Assembly (NCBI GenBank): GCA_001599815.1
Contig: BCIA01000003.1
Span: 5,309,598-5,373,597, forward strand
Source of the DNA: Furcasterigmium furcatum
Lineage: Eukaryota; Ascomycota; Sordariomycetes; Glomerellales; Plectosphaerellaceae
Direction of reading: 5' to 3'
DNA: 64,000 nt
Below, in pieces: positions 21,634 to 35,025 of the stretch. Numbering within the stretch: position 1 is the stretch's first letter; the number at the start of each line of letters is the position of its first letter. The position numbers and the translations under genes were made by a program. A model generated the notes under the pieces. The model made no database searches. It was given only the letters and a program-made list of their open reading frames with translations, and had not been told where the DNA came from.

Positions 21634-24600
21634 ATGGCGTCCGCCAACCTCCAGGCGACGCCTCAGGTCGTCCTGCAGCTGGTGCAGAAGCTGACCGAAG
21701 CCGATCCCGACTACCGCTTCATGGCCCTGAACGACTTGATCTCCATATTCGAGAAGGGAAAGCCCGACTTCCTCCATCACGACTATAACGTAGCGGCCCG
21801 CACAGTGGACAGCGTCATTAAGACCCTCGATGACCAGAATGGCGAGGTCCAGAACCTGGCTATCAAGTGGTTAGTCACTCACGCTGCCGAGTTGTCCCGT
21901 CTCCCTTAGCTGACTGGTTTTTGCACGCAGCCTCGGCCCCCTCGTGGCCAAGGTACCGCCGACCATCATCGGGCCCTTGCTAGAGAAGCTGTCGACCATT
22001 AAGATTAAGAATTCTGTCGACAACGCCGTTCCTGCTCTTGCCCTCCGAACTGCGATCATGTCGCTGCCTCGCCCTACACCAGGCGTGGCTCCGACCAAGG
22101 ACGTTCAAGAATCATACAAGGCCGTGAGCCGCGTCCTGATCCCCCGCCTCATCGGCCCGGGCGACAAGACTCAGGTCCCCAACACCCAGATACAGCTTCC
22201 TGAGGTCCCCCAAGGCCTTCTGCAAAGCGACAAGGACCTGACTGCGGAGGCCGTCGATGTCCTGATCGAGGTGGTCAGGTCCTTCGGGCCCTTGTTGGCC
22301 CCCATCGAAGTCGAGGCCATGCAGGATTCCGTCATCAACATTCTGGAGTTCGATCGGGGCTCGTCCGTCGTGCAGAAGAGGGCAGTGGTAGCTGTTTCAA
22401 TACTGTCCGCCCATCTCTCCGAAGATCTGCTTGCGCAGCTGATCCAAAGGATGTCCGGCGTCATGTCCAAACCCAGCCTGACCCCGGTGACCAGGCGGTT
22501 GTACTTGTCCATAGCCGGTTCCATTGCACGCTCGATCCCTACCAGGTTCGGCCCACACTTGTCGTCGCTGGCCCCCTACATCTTCCAAGCTCTGAGCGAA
22601 CAAGAGCTGGCCCAGCACATGGAGGACATCAGCGGCGGTGACGACCTGGGCCTCGAGTTCAACGACGTTCGAGAGGCTGCCCTGATAGCCCTCGAGGCGT
22701 TCCTCTCTTCTTGCCCCACAGAGATGGAAACATTCACGAACGACACCATCAGCGCCTGCCTTCGTTTCATCAAGTACGACCCCAATCTGGCCATCGATGA
22801 CGAGGAGGACGAAGACATGGATGAGGACGAAGACGAGGATGACCAGGACGATGAAGATGAAATCGACATGGGTGACGAATTTGACGACGACGACGACGCC
22901 AGTTGGAAGGTCCGCCGCTGCGCCGCCAAAGCCCTGCACAGTCTCATATCCACACGGGGCCACGGACAGCTCTTGCACAGCGGTGTTCTGTACAGCCAAG
23001 CCGGTCCTGCGCTGGTCAAGAAGTTTGACGAGCGCGAAGAGAACGTGCGCCTGGAGATCATCAGCTGCCTGGCCCTCCTTGTGCGCAAGACGGGCGAGGA
23101 CCTCTATCCTGGCTACCTGGACTGGAACCTCGACAACAACGACGACGAGTCTCCCAGCCAACTGCCCACGAACAGGAAGCGGAGACGTCAGAGCAGTGTT
23201 GCTGAACCCGCCTCTCCGGTCCTTGAAAAGGCTCCCGCCACTGGTCCCTACGCGGACCTTGTTCGCCTGACACCAAACATCATGAAAGCATCTTCAAAGC
23301 ATCTCAAGGGCAAGGCCATCCCCACCAAGCAGGCCGTATTCGACCTGTTTGAAGACATGGTCAAGGTTCAGCGGGGTGGCCTGGCCGACTACCTAAACGA
23401 CATCATCACCCCGATAATCGATGCCATGAAGACCTCCACTTCATCAGCCTTCTCCTCGTCGCTCGCTGCCACGGGAGGCAATGCTTCAGCCACGCCCGGC
23501 ACGCTGCGCGTCGCGGCCCTGAGGCTAGTCAGCGCTATCGCCAAGACGCACTCTTCCAACGCTCTCCAATCTTACCTCGAACAGCTCGTGGCAGGCGTCG
23601 TGCTAGCAGTGAACGACCGCTTCTACAAGATCTCAGTTGAAGCCATTCGCACGGTTGAAGAGCTGGTCAAGAACATCACCCCGCCGAGGTCGAAGCTGAG
23701 CTCTCAGAAGTTCAAGGTCGAGCTTCAGAAATTGTATGATACGATCATGGATCGCATCAACCAGCCTCAGGCCGACGCTGAAGTGCGTCAGAGGGCCATC
23801 CAGGCTTTGGGTGTCCTTCTCGCCCGTACATTGAGCCCCGACGGCCCCGGATTGATTTCGGCCGAGAACAGGCAAGCAGCCTCAGATGTCCTGCTGGACC
23901 GGCTACGAAACGAGACGACGCGACTTGCTGCAGTCAGGGCAATTGATATTGTCGCCGTATACAGCACCAGCCCTAAACAGCTTGACCCGGAATGGATCCA
24001 GCAGGTCGCATTCGAGCTTTCCGGCCAGCTCCGCAAGTTCCACCGTGGTCTCCGCGCGTCTAGCATTCAGGCTCTCAAGCATCTCGTTTCCTCACCTTCA
24101 TGCAAGGACCAACTGAGTGACGAGACCGTGAACAACCTGGTCTCATCGCTCAATGCCGTCATTGACACGAACGACACGCATCTGCTCGCGCCGACGCTCG
24201 TGATATTGACACAGCTCGTCAAAGGCAAGGCCGAACAGGTGGTGTCGAAGAGCACCACCGACACGCTCTGCAAGCTGCTCAAGTCGACGTATGCAAATGT
24301 TGCTTTGGAGCAGCTCCTCACCCTGGTGGCTGAGATCGGCAAGAGCGGCACCGGCGCACCGCTCATGACGGGTCTGCTTCAATCTGTCAGTATGGAAGGC
24401 GACCCAGTTATTGTCGGCAAGGTCATCGGCACACTTCTCGTCTTCAGCGGCACGTCTGCAGGAGTGACGATCGAGAGCTTCATCACGGAGCTCCAGGCCA
24501 GCTCCAAGCGCAAGGATGACGCCCGGGTCAGCCTTGCCCTTGCCATCCTGGGCGAGGCCGGCCTGCGGATGGGGGCGAAGTCTCCCTTGGAGCCCAGCCT

Positions 24601-25843
24601 CTTCCTGGAACAGTTTCATGCCGAGCCAGACAAGGTGTCTATCTCTGCCGCGGTTGCCCTCGGCCGAGCCGGTGCAGGCAATGTCGGGCAGTACCTTCCG
24701 GTTATTCTCGAGACGATGCAGAAGGGAGGAAACACTCAGTACTTGCTGATTCAGTCCATCAAGGAAATCCTGCAACAGGTGTCCAGCCAGTCCATCAACC
24801 TCTCCCAGTATGCCGCGCCGTTGTGGAAGCAGCTGCTTTCGGCTTCTACCAACTCCGAGAATGCGGTTGTTTGCGCCGAGTGCGTTGGTCGTCTGGTCAT
24901 CGTGGACCCCAAGGTCTTTATGCCAGAGCTCACGGTGGGTAGTTCAACAATTTGTCTGAGAAGCGCCTTCGAGCTAACACATTGCAGTCCCTGCTCCAGA
25001 ACGAGAACCATCGCATTCGCGGCATGGCGATTCAGGCAGTCCGCTACACACTTCCCGATAGCGATGACGCCCTGGATGCCACGCTCAAGGAGGTCCTCCT
25101 CGATATGCTTCTGACGATGCTTCAAGACACGCAGATTCACAACAGGAGACTTGCGCTGTCGACCCTGAACTCTGCCGTGCACAACAAGCCGGACCTCATT
25201 CTCACCCACCTGACCGAGCTGATGCCTTTTGTCTTGGCCGAGTCCCAGGTGAAGAAGGAGCTGATCCGCGAAGTGCAAATGGGTCCCTTCAAGCACTTGG
25301 TCGACGACGGCATCGAAGTGCGCAAGGTGAGTTTTCTGCGGTGGTGGACGATATTGGGTACCAGGCTAACTCGGGCTACAGAGCGCGTACGAGATGCTGT
25401 ACGCTCTCATGGAGACGGCGTACTCTCGCATCAACAAGGTCGACCTATTCGACCGCGTCATTGCCGGTCTCAAGGACGACAACGACATCCGTGCCCTCTG
25501 CAACCTGATGGTCACGAAGCTCGTTAACATCGACCCCGAGGCAACGCTGCGGCGCCTGGATCCTATCGCCGATGCTTACCGTACGGTGCTCTCTACTAAG
25601 TTGAAGGAGGGCTCCGTCAAGCAAGAAGTCGAGAAGCAGGACGAGGCGAACCGCAGTGCCCTCCGCGTGACGCTGCTGCTGGCGGACCGCTCCACCGGGT
25701 CCGGCGCCGCCGGCACTGGCCCGCAGAGCGCCAACGCAAATCAGATCTGGGACGCGTACTGGGACTGGGTTTCCAAGGACTTCCACCCGCAACTGCGCCA
25801 GCTTCGGGAAGAGAGTGACCTCCACAGGGCTAAGAATGCTTAG
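21634..25843 (+). CDS. CAND1: CAND1/TIP120 cullin-associated exchange factor
   Basis: Four exons (21634-21869, 21931-24934, 24988-25326, 25382-25843) give 1346 residues with all phases consistent. The protein is a solenoid of HEAT repeats from the N-terminus (QLVQKLTEADPDYRFMALND, typical CAND1 start) to the end. It has an acidic stretch at about residues 366-404 (DDEEDEDMDEDEDEDDQD...) just before DASWKVRRCAAKAL, the usual position of the CAND1 acidic loop. The C-terminal TIP120 domain (NRRLALSTLNSAVHNKP, GIEVRKSAYEMLY, NDIRALCNLMVTKL) is complete. CAND1 wraps around unneddylated cullin-Rbx1 and exchanges substrate receptors. In Aspergillus nidulans it is split over two genes; here it is one. 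Cytosolic and nuclear. Confidence 0.93.
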
Positions 25844-28800
25844 CGGAGACGCAGCCTGGCCTGGGACGGGGTTTACTTGCCGGGAAGGCCTTGGTATACC
25901 TTGTTGGACGAATGAAGGCTGTAGCAGGCATGCGCAGATGTTTTTCAAGCATGAGCTGAGCAATCAATGAATTTTCGTTATAGTATCGCAGCACACAACT
26001 TGATGTGCCACCATTGCATCTGTTCAGCGGGGACATGCCCGACGTCCTCGTGCTTCATATCATGCACCCCGCAGCCCGGCACGACGAGACTGGGAGCTAT
26101 TATTACCGAGCAAGACATTCGACATCAGAGAAAGTGCATCAAAACGTGTGTAGTAGTATCCCAGCAGCATCAGCTCGTGCTGTGCACAGCCCGCCATGTC
26201 CCATCATAGTTTTCAGGTCGTCCACAGACTCACAGGTCACCACCTGAACTCTTCACCGGACGATCTCGAGACAGGGGTGCCCGTCCCGTCCCGCCAGGCG
26301 ACAGACGAGAGACGAGACGAAAAGCTTCCGCCGAGCAGAGGACATGTGTTCCAGAAGGCCGTCACTTCGTCTGAACGCCTGCGTCGGTGACGGTACTTTG
26401 GGAGTACCCGTCCCACCTCGGGCAACATGGGACGAAAGGGCGGCGAGGCCGGGTGTCCCGTTTGTGTTGGCAGTTCATGCCTCAATGCGCGGGGAGGACC
26501 CGCCGGCGATCCGGATCGCATGTACGTGGTGAGCGTGGTGCGGCACCGACGAAACTGGACCTGGACGTCCGTACCACTCTGGGGTCTGTGGGATGGGATC
26601 ATGAAAACACGCCGCCTCAGGCCCCTGCTTGGATCACGGATTCCTCGCTGAGCAGGGCGGGCTCGATCGGAGAATCACCCCCAAAGTACCCTTGTTGCTT
26701 GGAATAGCTCCGCCCGATCGAGCCATGACTGCGACATCTGCGACGTCTGCGGCTGTCCTAGCCATTACAAGTGCGTCCTACATCTAGTAATATGTCTCTA
26801 CCTGGGCAAGGTGCCACGAGGTGCGGTCGCAAGTCGCGAGTTGGTGGCACCGCACGCCTGGGCGCCTGAGCATTTCCTCTTCAGGTCGTCTCATGTTTTG
26901 AGCCGTCGAAAAGGGAAGTTCTGGTTTGTTTTCCATGGATCTCGGATGGGCTTCGGATCGGGCTGCATGTTGTGTCCTCCTCGCAGCCGCCCGGCGACAG
27001 CCATGACCAGGCTCCGAGACGACAATCTGGCGCAGGGTCTTGCAGATCGAAGGTGGCTATCGCCCGGTAGGTACCGATCACGGCGGCCTCAAGAAGGTCC
27101 TGAATAGGTGGCCGTTATGTGGCCGTCCGGTCTTATGCAGAGGGAGTCAGGGCACGTGCCTTTTCAGAAACTGCCTGTGAGCGAGAGAATGATCGAGTGG
27201 CGCCCGGCTGTCCGTGGTTCCACGGACGATCAGGACGAGTCCGAATCGGAGCCGGGACTCGATCATCGTGGCGGCAAGGTGGTCAAAAAAGAGTCAGACG
27301 AGCAGGGAGCTTTGGGCCAAGCGAGCCCCGTGATCGTGACCCAGGCTATTCCCAGACGCTGGAGCAACTACCATCCAATCATGCGCTCTCCAGCGGGCAA
27401 GCCCCTATCCCTGGTTGGTTGTCGTGGCTGCTGAACGGGTCTGAAGGGCTGCAAGCCTGCAAGGCACGACAGGGGACCCCAGCCGGTGTTCAGGGGTAAA
27501 GTGGATCCTCGAGCGAGACGGTCGACGCGGTGGAGGATTCCTGTGCCCCTTTCACGTCTCCGTCGCGTTGGGGTCCGGGTCAAGGGTACTTGTTCCTGGG
27601 TTGGCTTCGAGTAGCACAGTCGAAGAGTCGGTGAATGTGAGTTTGTCGGAGGAGTCTTCTAGCGCTCGAGACAGATGCGCGGAAGCTAATCCGCGAGCTC
27701 ATTGCCGAATAGGACCAGGCGTAGAGATCATCAGTTGGCCGCTCTGGCTAGGCTCCCAAGGCTGGCCGCTATTGTGGCTCCGGGATGGATGTGTCTCTGA
27801 CTTTGGCCTCGTGAGAGCCAGTCTCCGGCGCCGAGACGGATGCAAAGGGCAGCCAGTTCCGTGCCAGCCGCCTTGTCCCAGGGTTCGACCCATGCCCAGC
27901 CGCATCGAGATATCATGCTTGTTCTGCGCATTTCTTCTTCTTGTTAGGTAAGTCGGCTCTGTTGAAGACCTGGTCACCATGTCAAGCACCTGACAAGTGT
28001 CGTGATGCAATTCTTCCCGAGCGCCCGCTGGAAATTCAGGGATGAGGTCATTGCTAAATCGGAACGGGCTGAACGGTTTCGCTGGCTGGACAGGCCTCTT
28101 CTCGTGTCGAGATGCGCTGTCTGCTTAGCTGCATGACACTTCTGCAGGTACCACGGTAGCGCCAACGCGCCGGCTTGGTACGACCGTTTCGCGACCAGAG
28201 AACAACAAAGAAAGCGCAGAGACAGGCAGTCAAACACACCACGACGCCCCGTTCGGCGGCATTCGTCGTACCTGCGCGCAAATACCCACCGCAGCTGGCC
28301 ACGCCCTGTGTGATGGTGGTTCAGACAGTGCTTGCGCTCTACTGGGCTGTTGATCAGATATCTCAAGTCTTAGACATCCCTAGAAATGTCAGAACAAGTG
28401 CTCGGGTGCGTCAGAGCCTCATCGGCCGGATGAGACGCGTCAGAAAACTTACTTATTACGAGACGCCACTGTCTGAATGACGGCAGCTCGTCAAGTGTCG
28501 GATGGGGGACTGGTGACTAAAGTGGGCAACGTATCTTGGCACCCACAACGGCCTTCAAGCCACTGGGACATCAACTCCTGGGATGGGTGGCGTGCTAGTC
28601 GGCACGCACGAGTTTGTCCAGGCTTGCCATATCTTTGGTTCCAGGTGTCAGCGAGCTGAAATGGCCACAATACGTTGTAGTAGTCGGCACGATGCTCGGG
28701 CGTGACCCAGCAGAGAGGTCGCACCAGAAGGATCCAGGTAAAACAGTAGCGTGCGGCGTGCAGGCAGAGATCTCCAGAGTGGCGATGGGGCTCCTTCGTC

Positions 28801-31067
28801 GAACGTCTGTGAGTTAAGCGCGGCCCATGGGCATCTGTATTCCTGTTTCCTCCCGTGTATGTTCCCGTCCGGCCTTGAATACCATCTGAGTGCTGAAGGA
28901 GGTGCTCGTCGGGCATCTTTGGGGCCCTCAGGTCAAGCTGCCGAGAGGCGGCCTGGAACTCAAACTTATCATGGCAGCGGGCGTAAGTGAGCACCCTGTG
29001 CACCTGAAGGAAGCCAGCCAGCGGCTCAGGAACCCTGCGAGTGCACACAGACTTTTGCCGCTAGCCTGTGTGAGAGGGATGTCGACTTGAGTTCTGGGCC
29101 CCTCGACATGGTAGGCAAGTAGGCTCGGTGCCAATGGCTTTCACCGGATTCGGGAAACGGGATGCACGTAACAACGACGTCTCTGGAGGCCGGCTTGAGG
29201 TTGCCCAGCTTGGGAGCCGCTCATCGTCGCGTGTTGGAGACCGAGAACCGAACGGGACGACGAGCAAGGATACGAACGGCTAGGACAGTGCGGCCTGGAC
29301 GCTGGTGGCGTCGCATAAGCTGACGGCCAAGGAATCGTGGCCTGAAAAGCGTACAGACAGGGGTGCTCCTCCAGCAGGTCGGTCTGCGATGGGTCGAGAG
29401 CGCACAGTGGCTCGCACTTGTGCTCGAGATCCAGTTCTTCTCCAGTCACGGGAAATGGTGCCGCGGCGGCTTTCTGCATAATGCCCATCCCTGTCACGAT
29501 GCGCCCAGAGGTACACCGCAAGTACCATGAGGTTCACGGTGGAGGGGTGGTAAGCCGGGACCGTGAATTTTTCTGGTGTTGCTGTTGGTCCAGGCGGCCT
29601 GGCCGCCTGTTGCCCGTCATGCATGGGAGGGGAGGACAGGAGGCGGCGTGGGCATCGAGAGGAAGCGGAAAGGATCGCCTGATGGGCGAGGGGGACGGTC
29701 AAGATGGTGCAGCACCATTGTGTTCTTCCGGCTGGATCGACACGTTCGAACGCCGAGGTGGTGAGATCGCGTGGAGTGGGAAAAGGGGTCTGAGACGGCA
29801 CGAACGGTGAAGGCCTTCGACATCGAGCTGTGTTGTGGCAAGGAGCTGAACCCATTGGGGAGATACGTAGATATCCCGAGAAATGGAATATGCGGAAACG
29901 GCTCCGAGAGGAAACGGAAGCTCGTGAGCGGCCAGACCGTCAAGTGATCACGATGGCGAACTCTTGGACCAAAGAAGGGAAGGAAGGATTGAACCAAGAA
30001 GCTGATGCTGGCACCTGCCCATCGCCCGCCTATCTTCTCGCCTTTGACCTATCACCATCGCGCTCCAGGACTGGCCGCCCCGATTCGGCCTGCGGAGGAA
30101 GGTGCACTGGGCGCGAGATCCTCTGGTCCTTCCCAAAGTCCCCTGGATGTACCTGCAGCCCGTCCCTCGCACCCGCCAATTGTCCTTCTCGCCTCGTCCC
30201 TCCTGCCCTGTAGCCAGTCCAGCTTGGCGGACTCGCAGCACCCTATGAGCGGAGCCCGCGCAGAGCAGACCGCCGGATGCGCTGGAGAGCCCACCCACAA
30301 CCGCTGTAAGGTACCCGCGGGTTCACCCAATCGTGGCCCGCCGGGTGGGTTGAGTGTGGTGTGGTTCGCGTGGGTGGTGGCCCCCCAAAAGGCCCCCCAA
30401 GCCCCGGGACCATCCCAAATCCAGCCCGCCCACAGCGCTGGCTGGCTGCCCGTCTCGACCCGCCTTTTTCCATCCCGCTCCCTTTCCCTTTTTCCCTCCT
30501 CCTTTTCCCCCTTCTTCTCGCCTCCCCCCGTCTCCATCGCCATCCTCGTCGTTCTCGACAATCACCTTTCCCCGTCTTCTCCCCTGTCGCTCCTTTTCCT
30601 TTTTCACAGTCATTCTCTTGATATTCAGCCCTCTTCGGATCCCGTCACTCCTTTCCGGGCATCCATTACATTCATTTCTGGCTTGAAACGACTTCATTCT
30701 TGCGCGCCGACCTTGTCCGCAGCATCCCACATCCAAACCTCACGTCCCTTCGAGGATCAGAGAAACACACTCCTTAGTATACTCTCGTCCTTTCACTACC
30801 TTCCCTAGCGTTATTACGCCCTCGATATTACCGCCGACACGACTCGGACCCCATTACGACCTCTGGGAGAGAAGACTTGTCTCGAAACACGAACACCAAT
30901 CCACCCAACCAATCCCGTAAAAGGGGTACACAGAGTTGACCACAATCGACTCGCCCACAAGCAACGCGCCCTCTCACAACGACGTTGCTCGGTTGATCCG
31001 GACACCGCAACCTGCCGATTCATCCATCACCCCCGAACCGGCTGTTTTGCATCGACCCGATCCGACA
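25844..31067. other. 5.2 kb gene-free region upstream of the homeodomain gene
   Basis: No open frame in this stretch shows a domain, signal peptide or consistent splice pattern, although several frames of 100 to 190 codons exist on both strands, as expected by chance in GC-rich DNA. The part from about 30340 to 31067 looks like leader sequence. The large space suggests an extended control region for the developmental regulator downstream, which is inference. A non-coding RNA cannot be excluded. No tRNA was found. Confidence 0.5.
30461..30609 (+). promoter_or_regulatory. Pyrimidine-rich tract in the leader of the homeodomain gene
   Basis: About 150 bases consist almost only of C and T on the plus strand and end in TTTTTCACAG, a perfect 3' splice site form. 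C/T-rich blocks mark many fungal promoters just before the transcription start, and the ending could also be the acceptor of a leader intron. Inferred from composition. Confidence 0.35.
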
Positions 31068-33062
31068 ATGGCTTCGGCAGAGATAGACATTCCGATCAAG
31101 CCGGAGGCTTCTGCCTCGGCGATCGAGTCTCCTGCCGCCATGACACCGAATTCGAGGTACCCCGAATCCTCCTCGACACCCGCGTCTGCCGGTCCCATGA
31201 GGGGCGGGCAGACACCCTCGCCCTCGACTTCGACCGCCAGCAATGGCCACAATGCCAGCGCCCAGTCGAGACGTCCTCCCCGGAAGAGCACCCTCACTCA
31301 GCAGCAGAAGAACCAGAAGAGGCAGCGTGCTACCCAGGACCAGCTGGGCATTCTCGAGATGGAGTTCAACAAGAACCCCACTCCCACCGCCCAGGTCCGG
31401 GATCGCATCGCCGACGAGATTGACATGACCGAGAGGTCTGTCCAGATTTGGTTCCAGAACAGGTAAGGGATTCAAGTCTCGAACGCTGAGTATTTTGTGG
31501 CTGACGAGGAACTCCAGGCGCGCCAAGATCAAGCTCATGGCCAAGAAGAGCCTCGAAAATGGCCAGGATGTAGACGGTATTCCCGAGTCGATGCGTACCT
31601 ACCTCGCCATGCAAGCCATGGAGTCTGGCAAGGGCCTGGGAGGACAATTCCTCGGCCGCTCCGGCCTCATCCCCGGATACGGTCCCAGCAGCATGCTCAT
31701 GAACGGCGAGCAGGCTAACAGCAAAGTTTGTGAGTGGCGCCTGACTATGGCAATACCTCCCGACTCTCTCACTAACACGGTATAGTGATCCATCATCTCA
31801 GCAGCCGCTCCCTGAGCATTGGCAAGTGGACCAGAATTGCTCAGAGCACCATGGACCTGATCATCTTCTACTCTCCTGACAAGTGCACCATGACCTACTA
31901 CATCAATAACGAGCAGGCTGGCTATAAGATCGAGTACCCCTTCTCTTACATCAAGAACATCTACCTCGAGAATCAGGAGGGTGACCCGAGCAAGCCCAGC
32001 GGCATCGTCATCGAGCTCACCCAGCCGCCTCACTTCTTCATGGACCAGACGTCCACTGTGAGCGGCTTCTTCCAGTGCCGCGACTTCACCGAGGACGAGC
32101 AGGCATCCCGCTGCATGATTCATCACCTCGGCGGCAACCCCAAGGTGCTCAGTGGCCAGCTCGCCAAGCTTGTCTCGCTCGACTCGTTCATCAACCGCCA
32201 CAACCCGGCACCCTTCTTCGATCACCACGCCCTGTCGGCATCCGCGCCCGTTTCGCCTACAGCTCGTCCGTCGTCTCAGCCCAACTTCGCCCAGCCGCAC
32301 ATCGGTATGTTCCAGGAGTCCTGGGGCATCACCAACATGCAGCCAGGCATGCGCGGCCCCGGTCACAAGAGGCAGCGCAGCAGGTCCGTACCCATGGCGG
32401 TGGACTTCTCGATGCTGCAGACGCCCATGCCGTCGTTCTACATCCAGCAGCCTGGAGAGCCGGCGCCGCAGCCGCACAACCCGAACATCTTCGCTCCCGT
32501 GCCCCAGCAGCCAGGCGGTCTCGGCCCCAACTTGCGGATAGACACCCAGGCCGGATTCGGCCTGGACATGCGCCAATATCCCATGTCGGCCACGACTGCG
32601 TCTCCCTCGGAGTTCCCTCCCAGCCCCAGCTACTTCCAGGGCCCGGAGCCGAGCCCTCTCCCGACGTCGACATACAGCACTCCCTACAACGGCGCCTTCC
32701 TGTCGCCGATGCCCAACTCTTCCAACATGGTTCCGCCTTCGATGTCGCCGCTCTCGTTCAGCAGCCACGGCGAGCCGTCGATCGTCGAGCAGTCGCCGCC
32801 CCTGTCGATGCTGGGTCGACCGGCGTCCGCTGACATCTACCACCACCACCACGACAACTCGTGCGCGGTGTCCGACGATGGCGGCAGCCTGAACGAGATG
32901 TACTCGAAGCACTCGATCAACCTGCCCATGCACCCGCACTCGCCGGGACAGGCGGAGCAGGCGCAGGCTGACCTGGACATGAATCAGCTGGTGCAGTTCG
33001 ACAACGTTGACCCTGCTTCGCTGTCTCCGGAGTCTACCCATCAGGTGGTGCAGCAGTCATGA
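31068..33062 (+). CDS. Homeodomain transcription factor (Htf1/Hox2, Pah1, Phx1-like)
   Basis: Three exons (31068-31462, 31518-31729, 31786-33062) give 627 residues. A homeodomain at about 79-137 has the recognition helix SVQIWFQNRRAKIKLMAKK, split by the first intron inside an Arg codon. About 70 residues later a second conserved block runs from LIHHLSSRSLSIGKWTRIA through FFQCRDFTEDEQASRCMIHH to NRHN. This pairing is seen in the fungal Htf1/Hox2 and Phx1 group. The rest is Pro/Ser/Gln-rich and disordered, with an HHHH run and an acidic end. Members of the group control conidiation in moulds and stationary-phase survival in fission yeast. The first true ATG of the frame was used. Nuclear. The subgroup call rests on the second block, recalled and not searched. 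Confidence 0.82.
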
Positions 33063-35025
33063 CGAGAGGCCTGCAGTGCCCGAGTCTGATGGCTTGCTTG
33101 CACGAGCCGCACTTGTCTTTTGGGAGTTCTACGGTGGCGGCGTTCAGGGGCTTCATATACCACGTTCAGGGGGAGGGGAAGGGCTGTTTTCAACACACAC
33201 GGACGAGACTGAAGCTCAGTTCGCTTCTAACCCCCCTCTCTCGACTCACTAGCCACGACGAAATTCTGCATGACGATACCTCCTCTGGTTCAAGATCATG
33301 CGTGTCTGGTACAAGCGATCGCTATTTCTTCGTCATACAATTTTTTTTTCATGTTGTCATCCCAAGCCCTCTATTTCATCAAGCATCGTATGCGCGTCGT
33401 TTTCCGTTGTTCAGAGAGGGGCACGGCGAGGGGTCGAGATGCCTTGTATCTATGTGTTGCCTCATATCACCGTTACTCTCTCCATAAGAAGCGCTTAATA
33501 CTCCACAGCGAGGCGAGGGCAAGTCAGCCATGTTATTCCTTGCGCTCCCCGCTTTCGTTTCTGTTGTTCGTACAGGCACCGACGTTTGGTTTTGGCTGAG
33601 TGAGCTGGAGGAGAGGGGGGGAAGCCCAGGCGGCTTGGGACTTTCTGGGTTATAATAGGAGAGCGGAAGGTTGACATTCTGGGTCTTGTTCTCAACTGGC
33701 AATATCCACCATGCAGAGGGAAAAGGTGGTTTAGCTGGCCATCACTCGAAAGATACGACGTTGGAGTGTGGCATTTTAGCTGATGGGGTTTACGGAGTTG
33801 TAGGATGGTAGGAATTGCAAGTCTCTATACCCTTTCCATGCTGCGATTGCCCCTGAGCTGCTGTGAGGAACGTGTGCCAGGGACGCGTCAGGACTCGCCG
33901 GCGCGTGTCTGAGGAGGCATGTGAAGGAAGTACCTCTGCTGGGAGAATGGCTGCGAGGGTACGGGTTGGGATGCATGGCTGGGGAAAAGGGGCCCAGAGT
34001 TGTGGGAGGTGTGCATCCCTGGGGGACCTCAGCGTGGCAGTGCAGCAGGCGGTGATTCGCCGAGAGCCACGGGGATGTGGAGCGGCGGAGCGGGCTGTTG
34101 GTTGGAGCGATGCCGGCTGTCTCAGAAAGTCGATGTCGATCCCAGGTATGGAGGAGTTGGAGGAAGGTGGGAGCTTGAAGGGTTGGGGAGAATGGTGGTG
34201 AGATATGAGTGTGTTCGAGTTTTCGATACTGCAACTGCTTCAGACCCCCCGAGTTGTCAGAGGCTCAGGTAATGCCAGTACCTCAGTTCGGGGTTGAGGA
34301 AGAACCCGGGGCCCAGGACAAGGCTGGGGTCCTCTCCAGCTTAGACCAATACCTTATTCATCCCTCTGCTTGGCGATACGAGGGGGGCATTGTCGACGGC
34401 GGGCCTCAGACTGTCGAGGTACGTACGCGTAATTTTGGGAGATCAGAGACAATTGCGGGATGGGAAGCAATATTTTCATGAGTGAGGTGGCACAAGACAA
34501 ACATGTGTTGCGTTGCGTGTCCGGGAAGGGGCGCAGCCAAGGAGGCATCGTCACCCCGGTGGTGGCTTCCCTTCCTGCAGCGGGAGTACTCCTACTACTG
34601 GTACCTCCACGATGGATTTAGCGGCACTCTCGGATCTTCTCTCTGCCACAACCCAGACAGCAGCCAGTCCGGGGCGCCTTTTCAGTCCCTTTGCGGCAAT
34701 ACATGCGCCGAATCCAGTCCAGTCCGGTCCATCTTGTTTTCCTTCGTGCTTTATATCTATCTACTTACCTGCATCACCAAGCATCTAATACCTCCTGACG
34801 GACAGCACTCTATCTCCAGCCGGACCACCCCGCGGAGACCCGGCGCCGGACTTGACATGTCTAGCGGACATTAAGAACGACTCGAGTCGCTTAGCCCCCG
34901 CCGTGTTCCCTTCATCGTTCGTCAGCCCCCAAAGCCAATCCCGAGGCGCAGTCGACGGGAACGTCAACGGCCACCCAGGCTCAGGTCTCTCCGCCACCGG
35001 GGCCGCACGTTCCTCGCCTTGAATC
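33063..35025. other. 2 kb intergenic region
   Basis: Lies between two plus-strand genes. The first 300 bases include a T-rich stretch (about 33341-33351) and are probably the 3' untranslated part of the homeodomain transcript. The rest should hold the P4-ATPase promoter; C/A-rich leader sequence starts near 34800. No coding signal was found. Confidence 0.5.

Noticed and set aside
27881..27891. GGGTTCGACCC resembling a tRNA B box
   Set aside because: The flanking bases do not form a T-arm stem, and no anticodon arm or acceptor stem fits around it.
31599..33041. 480-codon antisense frame across the homeodomain gene
   Set aside because: Arg/Val/Leu-rich shadow of a Pro/Ser-rich coding region; no motif.
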